A stretch of DNA of 64,000 nt, from contig CAVSBE010000008.1 in assembly GCA_963726135.1 (NCBI GenBank), positions 372,001 to 436,000 on the forward strand. The letters run 5' to 3'. The translations under genes and the position numbers were made by a program. The stretch comes from Bog-473 sp963726135 (GTDB lineage: Bacteria; Actinomycetota; Acidimicrobiia; Acidimicrobiales; RAAP-2). Positions 56,208-64,000 of this stretch are shown piece after piece; position 1 is the stretch's first letter; every line of letters begins with the position of its first letter. A model generated the notes under the pieces. It saw nothing but the letters and a program-made list of their open reading frames with translations, ran no database searches and was not told where the DNA came from.

Positions 56208-57129
56208 ATGCAGACACCGACCAGCCGACGCACCAACGGCGGGCGCTGGGCACGATGCCTGGGAATCGGAGCCATGGCCGCCACAGCCGCCGTGGTCATC
56301 GCCGCGCCGGCGTCCGCCGCGCCGGCCAACGCGCCGAGCGGGGCCAGCGGGAGCGTCGCCGCCCTCAGCGCCTCAAGCATGGAAGTGCAAAGCGCCTCGA
56401 GTGGCCAGACCACGGTCACCTGGACCGGGACGACGTCCTTCTCCAAGACCGTGACCGAGTCCGTCGCCTCCGTCGCCGTCGGCGACTGCGTGACGGCCAC
56501 GGGGACAGCCTCAAAGAAGTCGAAGACGACGGTCGCTGCGCGCGGCCTGACGGTGACCATGCCCAGCTCTACCGGCACCTGCACCGGCGGCGGGGCCCGG
56601 TTCGGGGGCACCGGTGCTCCGCCCAGTGGCTTCGGCGGCAGCGGGCGGTGGCCAAGGCTTCGCCTTCCGCGGCGGGGGTGGAGAGGGCGGCACCCGGCCG
56701 TCGTTCCCCTCGGGCTCGGGGGCGAACAACTTCCGCAGGGCCTTGGCGAACCTCGACATCGCCTCGGGCAAGGTGACCGCGGTCACGGGTTCGACGCTCA
56801 CCGTCTCAGGGATCTCGCTCTCGGGGGGCTCCTTCAGGCGGCCTGGCCAGCCGAGTTCCACGTCGAAGACCAAGAAGCCGACGACGCCCAAGACCCAGAG
56901 CCTCACGGTCACCACGTCGGGCTCGACCACGGTCAGCGCCACCCAGAGCGCTGCCGCGACCGACCTGGCTGTCGGTGACTGTGTCAGTGCGTTCGGACCC
57001 TCGGCCACAAACGGATCGGTGACAGCCACGACGGTGCGCATCACGTCTACCGGCGGGAGCAGCTGCACCAGCGGCTTCGCCGGCCCCGGCGGTGGTGGCG
57101 GCTTCTTCGGCAGAGGTGGCGGTGCCTAA
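56208..57129 (+). CDS. Secreted protein with two DUF5666-like repeats, frame-disrupted
   Basis: A signal peptide (GIGAMAATAAVVIAAPASAA) is followed by two similar beta-rich modules, each with a conserved Cys block: SVAVGDCVTATGTA in the first and DLAVGDCVSAFGPS in the second, separated by a Gly/Phe/Arg-rich spacer. The second module lies one base ahead of the first; the shift falls in GGCAGCGGGCGG at 56636-56647. Joined length is about 307 residues. ATG 56208 has AGAGAGGA upstream. Its place between the MacB permease and a second adaptor suggests a role in the same export system, by inference. Confidence 0.75.
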
Positions 57130-58924
57130 GACGGGCCATGCGGGCTGGGGCCGCTCCGGCCACCGGCGGGCCGTCTTCGTGGGCGGGCTCGTGGCACTGC
57201 TCGTCCTCGGCGGCGGCGCGGCCGCCTGGGCCGAGGTGAGCAGCGGCAGCACCGGATACCGCATGGCCTCGGTGACGCGCGCCGATCTCGGCACGACCCT
57301 CACCGTGGTCGGCAACGTCGAGCCGGTGAGCGACGCCTCGGCCGCCTTCGGGGTCGGCGGCCAGGTGACGTCGGTCACCGTCAGTCCGGGTCAACAGGTC
57401 AGCGCCGGGCAGACGCTCGCGGCCTTGGACACGACCGCGATGAACGAGTCCGTGTCCTCGGACCAGTCCACTCTGGCGGCCGACGAGGCGAAGCTCGCCG
57501 AGGACGAGGCGAGCCAGTCCAGTGCGGCGGCGTCCTCTTCGTCCTCGGCGTCACCCTCGTCCCCGTCGTCCTCGTCTTCTTCGGCCTCGCCGCCGAAGGG
57601 TTCTTCCGGTCCGGGATCCTCGAGCACCACCACAACAACAACCGCTTCGCCTGGCCGCGGCAGCGGCAGCGGAGGCCAGGGGGGGTCCAATCCGGTCGTC
57701 ACCAAGGATCAGACCACGCTGACACAGGACGAAGCCGCGCTGTCGAAGGACCAGCAGAAACAGGCAGCGGACCTCGTGCAGGCCCAGTCGGACTGCACCA
57801 GCGCCAACACCGCCACCCCTGCCGGCCGGGCGACGTGCGAATCCGCCCTCGAGACGGTCTCGGCCGACGAGCAAGTGGTCTCCACGGACCAGAGCACCGT
57901 GTCGAAGGACGAGACCGCACTGGGCCAGGCCCTGGCGGGTGAGTCGTCTGGCACCGGGACCGGGAGCGCGCTCTCTGCGAGCAGCGCGGCGGCGAGCTCG
58001 GGATCGTCCTCGACCGCACACATCGTCGCCGATCTGACGAGCGCTGTCACGGGCAATACCGGCGCCGGCAGCACCGGGTCGGGCGGGTCGTCGAGCACGG
58101 GCGCCGGCTCGAGCAACCTGGGCGGGGGTTCTCCCACGGGCGGCGGCTCATCGGCGAACACCGACACGCCCCAACAGATCGCCTCGGACCAGTCAGCGAT
58201 CGACACGGCGGAAGCCAACCTGACCGAGGCCCGGCAGTCGCTCGGTGCGGCCACCCTCACCAGCCCGATCAACGGGACGGTCGTCTCCGTCGGGATCAAC
58301 GTCGGCGACACCGTCAGCGCAAATTCGAGCACCGAGATCATCACCATCATCGGGACGAACGCCTACGAGGCCCAGGCCACGCTCGACAGTTCGCAGGTGT
58401 CGTCGGTCAAGGTCGGCCAGTCGGCCGCCGTGGAGGTCGACGGTGTCAACGGCACGCTCGAGGGCACGGTGGCGCAGGTGGGTCCGGTGCAGTCGAGTAG
58501 CTCGGGCTACACCTACCCTGTGGTGGTGGCACTGCCCGCAACGAGCGGCAGTTTGCACGCGGGTTCGGCTGCCAACGTCGTCATCTCCACCGGAGAGGTC
58601 TCCAACGTCGTCGCAGTCCCGACCTCGGCGGTGCAGTCGCTCGGCACACGCTCCTACGTCCTTGAGCTCCTCAACGGACAGCTCACCCGAAAGGTGATCA
58701 CGGTCGGCATGGTGGGCGACACCTACACGCAGGTCCTCTCGGGCCTGGCGCCCGGTCAGAGCGTCGTGCTCGTCGACTACGCAGAAGCCGTTCCCTCGTC
58801 CAACAGCAATACGACGAGCAATCTCGGCAGCTTCCTCGGCGGAGGCGGGGGCGGCGCCTTCCGTGCACCGATCTTCGGTGGGGGCGGCGGCGGCTTCGGG
58901 GGCGGCGCCAGGCTCGGCGGCTGA
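57122..58924 (+). CDS. Second HlyD/MacA-type efflux adaptor
   Basis: A 600-residue membrane-fusion protein, intact. After a membrane helix (VGGLVALLVLGGGAAAW) comes GVGGQVTSVTVSPGQQVSAG, a very long coiled-coil hairpin broken by Ser- and Gly-rich stretches, then the second lipoyl-like half TSPINGTVVSVGINVGDTV, a barrel (GTNAYEAQATLDSSQVSSVK) and a Gly/Phe-rich tail like that of the first adaptor. The hairpin is about 250 residues longer than usual. GTG 57122 overlaps the preceding stop by eight bases. Confidence 0.88.
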   Translation: MPKTGHAGWGRSGHRRAVFVGGLVALLVLGGGAAAWAEVSSGSTGYRMASVTRADLGTTLTVVGNVEPVSDASAAFGVGGQVTSVTVSPGQQVSAGQTLAALDTTAMNESVSSDQSTLAADEAKLAEDEASQSSAAASSSSSASPSSPSSSSSSASPPKGSSGPGSSSTTTTTTASPGRGSGSGGQGGSNPVVTKDQTTLTQDEAALSKDQQKQAADLVQAQSDCTSANTATPAGRATCESALETVSADEQVVSTDQSTVSKDETALGQALAGESSGTGTGSALSASSAAASSGSSSTAHIVADLTSAVTGNTGAGSTGSGGSSSTGAGSSNLGGGSPTGGGSSANTDTPQQIASDQSAIDTAEANLTEARQSLGAATLTSPINGTVVSVGINVGDTVSANSSTEIITIIGTNAYEAQATLDSSQVSSVKVGQSAAVEVDGVNGTLEGTVAQVGPVQSSSSGYTYPVVVALPATSGSLHAGSAANVVISTGEVSNVVAVPTSAVQSLGTRSYVLELLNGQLTRKVITVGMVGDTYTQVLSGLAPGQSVVLVDYAEAVPSSNSNTTSNLGSFLGGGGGGAFRAPIFGGGGGGFGGGARLGG

Positions 58925-59092
58925 ACCCGGCACGACCTCTCCGGGGAGCACGGAGCGCTCCCCGGCTGGCGCCCCCGGCCGCTGCTACCGTGCGCCTGGC
59001 TCCTCGCTCTGGCGCGGACCATGCCCGGGAGATCCGGGTCCGCGGGCCTTCGGCGAGGATCAGAGGAGGATCGGCGCGCATTGGAGACCGAT

Positions 59093-59312
59093 ATGAGCGA
59101 TCCCTCCCTCTCGTCGATCTGGGGCGCTACCCCCTCGGCGAGACCGAGTCTGCCGTCTACCGGGCCCGCGTCGACGAGGCACGCCAACAACTCCGTGCCA
59201 GGGGTGGGGCCGAGATGCCCGGATTCGTCTCCCCGCCGGAGTCGCCAAGCTGGTGCGCGGAGCCGGAGCGCTCACCCCGCGTACTACAGGCCGTGAGCAC
59301 TACGGTGATCCC
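59093..59312 (+). pseudogene. Remnant of a 2OG-Fe(II) dioxygenase N-terminus (HalD-like)
   Basis: Stitched across frames, the region reads SLPLVDLGRYPLGETESAVY, RARVDEARQQLRARGGAEMP, GFVSP, then GVAKLVRGAGALTPR and AYYRP / REHYGDP. This is the N-terminal pattern of HalD/BesD-like halogenase-type dioxygenases. At least three small deletions disturb it, and the catalytic core with its His ligands is missing; the next gene begins at once. ATG 59093 has GAGGAGGA upstream, as the original gene would have had. It is a decayed or deleted gene. Confidence 0.55.
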
Positions 59313-59747
59313 GTGTCGCCGATCCGTTTCGACCAGGTGAACCTCGTCGTGAGCGACGTGGAGGCCAGCCGCGCCTTCTACGCTCGGCTCGGGCTCGATT
59401 TCGGAGCCGAGCACGACCCGGTCTGGTCGGCGCACCACGTCTCCGCAGCGCGCGGCGGGGACGTTCCGATCGACTTCGACCTCGACAGCACCTCGTTCGC
59501 CGCCAAGTGGGACCGGGGCTGGGCCGGGGGCACCGGGGCGGTTCTCGGCTTCAAGGTGGACAGCCGGGAGGAGGTCGACCAGCTCGTGGCCGCCCTGGCG
59601 GCCGCGGCCGTCCCGGTGCAGCAGGAGCCCTACGACGCCTTCTGGGGCGCGCGCTACGCCGTCGTGAGCGACCCCGACGGCAACGCGGTCGGCATCATGA
59701 GCGCCGTGGACGACGCCCGGCGCAGCGAGTCACCCTCGCCCGGATGA
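59313..59747 (+). CDS. VOC-family (glyoxalase/bleomycin-resistance fold) protein
   Basis: A 144-residue single VOC module pair: FDQVNLVVSDVEASRAFYAR at the start, a central GGTGAVLGFKVDSREEVDQL, and the ending DAFWGARYAVVSDPDGNAVG with the typical terminal metal-site strand. The ligand or substrate is unknown. GTG 59313 lies six bases after TACGGT (59301-59306), a leaderless-type start inside the dioxygenase remnant. The stop overlaps the ATG of the pyrophosphatase gene. Confidence 0.87.
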   Translation: MSPIRFDQVNLVVSDVEASRAFYARLGLDFGAEHDPVWSAHHVSAARGGDVPIDFDLDSTSFAAKWDRGWAGGTGAVLGFKVDSREEVDQLVAALAAAAVPVQQEPYDAFWGARYAVVSDPDGNAVGIMSAVDDARRSESPSPG

Positions 59748-60286
59748 CCGCCCGGCCCGACGAGGCGATCGACGTGGTGATCGAGATCCCCACCGGCAGC
59801 CGCAACAAGTACGAGTACGACCACGAGCAACACGTCATCCGGCTGGACCGCCGCCTCTTCACGGCGACGACCTATCCGGCGGACTACGGCTTCGTGGCCG
59901 ACACCCTGGCCGGCGACGGTGACCCGCTCGATGCACTGGTGCTGGTGGCAGATCCCACCTTTCCCGGCTGCGTGGTGCGTGTGCGCATCTTGGGGATGTT
60001 CTCCATGCGCGACGAGAAGGGAGTGGACGCGAAGTTGATGTGCGTCCTCGAGCACGATCCCCAATGGGATGGTGCGACGGACATCGAGGACGTGCCCGAG
60101 CACCTGCGCAACGAGATTGCGCACTTCTTCAGCATCTACAAGGATCTCGAGCCGCAGAAGTCCACCGAGGTACAGGGGTTCGCCGACCGCGCCGAGCGCG
60201 CTGGCCGAGCTCGAGTCATGCCGGGATGCCTACCGCGCCGTCGGGGCGTAGGACGGAGGGAGCACACCCATGCCGTTTCCACGTGA
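59744..60286 (+). CDS. ppa: Inorganic pyrophosphatase, C-terminus frame-shifted
   Basis: Family I soluble pyrophosphatase, which hydrolyses PPi and pulls biosynthesis forward. Clear motifs: VVIEIPTGSRNKYEYDHE, RLFTATTYPADYGFV, the signature DGDPLDALVLV with metal-binding Asp residues, and VPEHLRNEIAHFFSIYKDLE. From GAGCGCG at 60194-60200 the frame is off by one: the expected end EALAELESCRDAYRAVGA lies one base ahead and stops at 60249-60251. As read, a foreign tail runs to 60286 and overlaps the next gene. An extra C (GAG-C-GCG) explains it. The active site is complete, so an active protein is still likely. Confidence 0.88.
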   Translation: MTARPDEAIDVVIEIPTGSRNKYEYDHEQHVIRLDRRLFTATTYPADYGFVADTLAGDGDPLDALVLVADPTFPGCVVRVRILGMFSMRDEKGVDAKLMCVLEHDPQWDGATDIEDVPEHLRNEIAHFFSIYKDLEPQKSTEVQGFADRAERAGRARVMPGCLPRRRGVGRREHTHAVST

Positions 60287-60772
60287 GGAGGTCCAGGCCA
60301 CCGTGGACCGCTACCACGAGCTGCGGAGCCGGATCGACGAGGGGCTCGAATCCGACGCCTTCGGGGCCCTGGCCGACTTCTACACGGAGGACGCGGTCTA
60401 CATCGACGGTGCCTGGGGTCGCCTCGAAGGGCGCGACACCATCGCCCGCTGGCTGGTCGACTCCATGTTGGGCATGGAGGACTGGAAGTTCCCCATCGAG
60501 TTCACCGCGATCGAGGGGGACGACGTCGTCGTCAAGTGGACGCAGATCATGCCGCGGGCGAAGCCGGACGGCACCCCCTATCGCCAGTCGGGCTACTCCC
60601 GCCTCATCTACGCCGGCAACGGCAAGTTCTCCTACGAGGAGGACACCTACAACATGGCCCACGTCCTCGAGGACATCGAGGCCAGTGGATGGCAGCCGAA
60701 GGACGGGGCGATGAACCTCCCCCCCGCCCACCCGGACCGGAACTTCGACGTTCCGCCGGGCGCCCGCCGGGC

Positions 60773-60776
<4 letters not shown>
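60270..60776 (+). CDS. SnoaL/NTF2-like protein
   Basis: A 168-residue protein with the NTF2-like cone fold pattern: an N-terminal helix (VQATVDRYHELRSRIDEGLE), FGALADFYTEDAVYIDGAWG, the loop GRLEGRDTIARWLVDSMLGM, and strands DDVVVKWTQIMPRAKPDG and SGYSRLIYAGNGKFSYEEDT. Such proteins are ketosteroid-isomerase- or hydratase-like enzymes or ligand binders; no catalytic pair can be fixed. ATG 60270 has GGAGGG upstream. It converges on htrA with a four-base overlap. Confidence 0.85.
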
Positions 60777-62311
<1,535 letters not shown>

Positions 62312-62472
62312 CTGGATCCTCCTGGACATGGGAGCGTCACGCCGCACTGCGGTGGGTGGTCTCCCGTCCCGGCGGCTCCCGCACTCCGGCGGACGTCCGC
62401 CCCATGTTACGGGATGCCCGTCGGAAGCCGGCATCGGGCTTCTCGCGCCGGGCGAGGTAGCGTGTCCGCCGC

Positions 62473-63735
62473 ATGTCACGCCGCATCGACATCGAGCTGA
62501 CGAGCCAGACGGGCGACGGGTCTTGGACCTGGCGCGCCGCCGGAGCGCGCCAGCCCAAGGGCACGGTCGACGGCGCGTTGGTGCCGGCCGGCGAGCAGGT
62601 GGGCGCCGTGCTCCGGGCGGACGTCGACATAACCCTCGAGGGCATCGAGATCCTGTCCCTGGCCGTGACCAAGCCCGTCCGCTCGCCGGAGAAGACCGAG
62701 GGGCGGATCGAGGTCAAGGGCACCCCGAAGCGCGCCCCCGACGTGTCGGTCGTCCTCGCGCCCGGATCGGGCAAGCGCCCGCGGGACGACGGCGAGCGCC
62801 GGGAGCGCCGCGGCGGAGGCCGGCGCAACGGGGCACCCGGCGGCGACGCCGGACCGCGTGAAGAGCGCGGCGAGCGCGACCGCGCCCGGGTCGGGAGTGG
62901 GCCGCGCCGGCCCGGCGGGCGCCGCCCCGGTGACACCGAGGGCCGTGGCGCCCGAGGCGACCGTCCGGTCACACCCACCTCGACCGTGCACCGCAACGCC
63001 ATGCTGGCGGCGCTGCGGCCCGAACAGATCCCCGTCGCCGAGCAGCTGCTGCGCGGTGGCCTGCAGGCCGTCCGCCAGGCAATCGAGGCACAGAACACGG
63101 CGGCGAAGGCGGCCCGCAAGCCTCCCGTCGCCAGCGACGCCCTCATGGCGATGGCCGACGAGCTCCTCCCAGCCGTCAGGCTGGCGGACTGGAAGGACCG
63201 CGCGTCCGTCGCGCAGAGCGCGGGCAAGGACTACCGGCTGCGCGAGCTCCGCGCCGTCGTCACCGCGTCGCGCACCGTCAACCTCGACGACGAAGCGCGC
63301 GCCACGGCCAAGGCGCTCCAGGAGTCGCTCGACCAGCGCACGACGGCCCTGCGCGAGGAGTGGCTGGCCCGCATCACGAACGCCCTGAACGACGGGAGAG
63401 TGCTCCAGGCCGTCGAGGCGTCGATCCGGCCGCCCGAGCCCGGCACCCGGTGCCCGGCCGAGCTGGCTGTCCGGCTGGCCGGCGCGGCCGGCGAGGCGAT
63501 GACCGCCGAGTTGCCCCCCGAGGAGTGGATGCGGCTGCTCGATGCCGTCGTGGCCTCACCGGTGCGGCGCACGGTGAAGCCGGCGGGAATCCCCGACGAC
63601 GAAGTGGCCCGGCAGGCGGCACGCCATGCAGCGGGATCGGTTCCTGCCCTGGCCAAGCTGCTCGGGCTCCGCATCCCGCCCCCGCCGCCGCGGCGTGTCA
63701 ACACGGAGCGCCGCTTCAGTCCAACCGGCGGCTGA
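62473..63735 (+). CDS. Conserved hypothetical protein with disordered central region
   Basis: A 420-residue protein. The N-terminal 90 residues form a beta-rich domain (IDIELTSQTGDGSWTWRAAG, GVTAE-like turns replaced by ADVDITLEGIEILSL). Residues about 95-165 are Arg/Gly/Glu-rich and disordered. The C-terminal 250 residues are helical (MLAALRPEQIPVAEQLLRGG, KDYRLRELRAVVTASRTVNL) with a Pro-rich end. The middle could bind RNA or DNA, but that is inference. TAGCGT (62458-62463) lies nine bases before the ATG. It is divergent from htrA. No family function is known to me. Confidence 0.72.
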   Translation: MSRRIDIELTSQTGDGSWTWRAAGARQPKGTVDGALVPAGEQVGAVLRADVDITLEGIEILSLAVTKPVRSPEKTEGRIEVKGTPKRAPDVSVVLAPGSGKRPRDDGERRERRGGGRRNGAPGGDAGPREERGERDRARVGSGPRRPGGRRPGDTEGRGARGDRPVTPTSTVHRNAMLAALRPEQIPVAEQLLRGGLQAVRQAIEAQNTAAKAARKPPVASDALMAMADELLPAVRLADWKDRASVAQSAGKDYRLRELRAVVTASRTVNLDDEARATAKALQESLDQRTTALREEWLARITNALNDGRVLQAVEASIRPPEPGTRCPAELAVRLAGAAGEAMTAELPPEEWMRLLDAVVASPVRRTVKPAGIPDDEVARQAARHAAGSVPALAKLLGLRIPPPPPRRVNTERRFSPTGG

Positions 63736-64000
63736 GCGTCAGCAGGCGGGCGGTGAACCCGGCCGCCTCCAGGCGCTGCTTGGTGGTGCGGTCCCCGGGG
63801 AGGGCCAGCGCGTCCATCTCGACACAGCCCCACGCTGCACACCACTCCACCGCCGCCTCCATCAGGGCGGTGCCCACGCCGACGCCCCGGGCTCCGGTCT
63901 CCACGTAGCAGCACTCCACCAGGCCCGTCTGACCGCGCCCCGGCTGGTTGCTGGCGGCGACGGCCAGGAGGCCGACGACGGCCGCCTCGTACTCCCCCAC
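63716..64000 (-). CDS. GNAT N-acetyltransferase, cut by the window edge
   Basis: The C-terminal 94 residues of an acetyltransferase; the gene continues beyond base 64000. The acetyl-CoA binding motif A is GARGVGVGTALMEAAVEWCA (R/Q-x-x-G-x-G/A type), followed by the beta-5/alpha-4 block VEMDALALPGDRTTKQRLEA and AGFTARLLTLSRRLD. It converges on the hypothetical gene with a 20-base overlap. The substrate is unknown. Confidence 0.8.
   Translation of the reverse strand: MGEYEAAVVGLLAVAASNQPGRGQTGLVECCYVETGARGVGVGTALMEAAVEWCAAWGCVEMDALALPGDRTTKQRLEAAGFTARLLTLSRRLD

Overview
This window is high-GC DNA from an actinobacterium, most likely of the class Acidimicrobiia or a close relative. The evidence is a complete 16S-23S-5S operon of actinobacterial type, the mycobacterial-type order gcvH-garA-ftsR-DUF151, a two-subunit 2-oxoacid:ferredoxin oxidoreductase, many GTG starts, and many genes whose start codon lies six to eight bases after a TANNNT box. 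The genus cannot be fixed from sequence alone. No prophage, insertion sequence, CRISPR array or tRNA gene was seen.

Layout. 1-1964: the 3' part of a wax-ester-synthase/DGAT-type acyltransferase and a 3-methyladenine DNA glycosylase. 2360-8850: the rRNA operon with promoter, long processing stems around 16S and 23S, and a terminator hairpin. The 23S gene carries a 744-nt group I intron (7532-8275) in the peptidyl-transferase centre, encoding a LAGLIDADG homing endonuclease. 8875-16140: a TPR protein, an L,D-transpeptidase, class I aldolase and KorAB. 16137-28765: a SRPBCC protein, DUF1015 protein, pgsA, a nucleotidyltransferase/pseudo-phosphomannomutase fusion, gcvH, a GarA-like FHA protein, an FtsR-like MerR regulator, DUF151, a lipoprotein, an oxidoreductase, an S9 peptidase and a membrane glycosyltransferase-like protein. 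28811-35028: a membrane-anchored protein, thiD, thiG and an iron(III) ABC importer behind a DtxR/IdeR-like operator. 35105-40290: a MerR regulator, a small nuclease-like protein, gcvT, and gcvP behind a tandem glycine riboswitch.

40342-47788: two fluC genes under a fluoride riboswitch, an SDR, a HelD-like helicase, an MMPL transporter and a PAP2 phosphatase. 48096-52544: a pair of membrane-stalk proteins, one fused to a GH43 glycosidase, then an APH-like kinase, an AhpD-like protein and small unknowns. 52706-58924: an efflux cluster of adaptor, MacB ATPase, FtsX-type permease, secreted protein and second adaptor. 58925-64000: a dioxygenase remnant, VOC protein, pyrophosphatase, NTF2-like protein, HtrA protease, an unknown protein and the edge of a GNAT gene.

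How it works together. The three specific glycine-cleavage genes are present: gcvH sits beside a GarA-like regulator, and gcvT and gcvP lie 15 kb away with a glycine sensor in the gcvP leader. Iron uptake and fluoride export each have a visible cis-regulator. Eight genes (TPR protein, FtsR, S9 peptidase, iron-binding protein, MMPL, first adaptor, secreted efflux-cluster protein, pyrophosphatase) are interrupted by apparent indels that move the frame forward by one. Several are normally essential or well conserved, so base-calling or assembly error must be considered before calling them pseudogenes.
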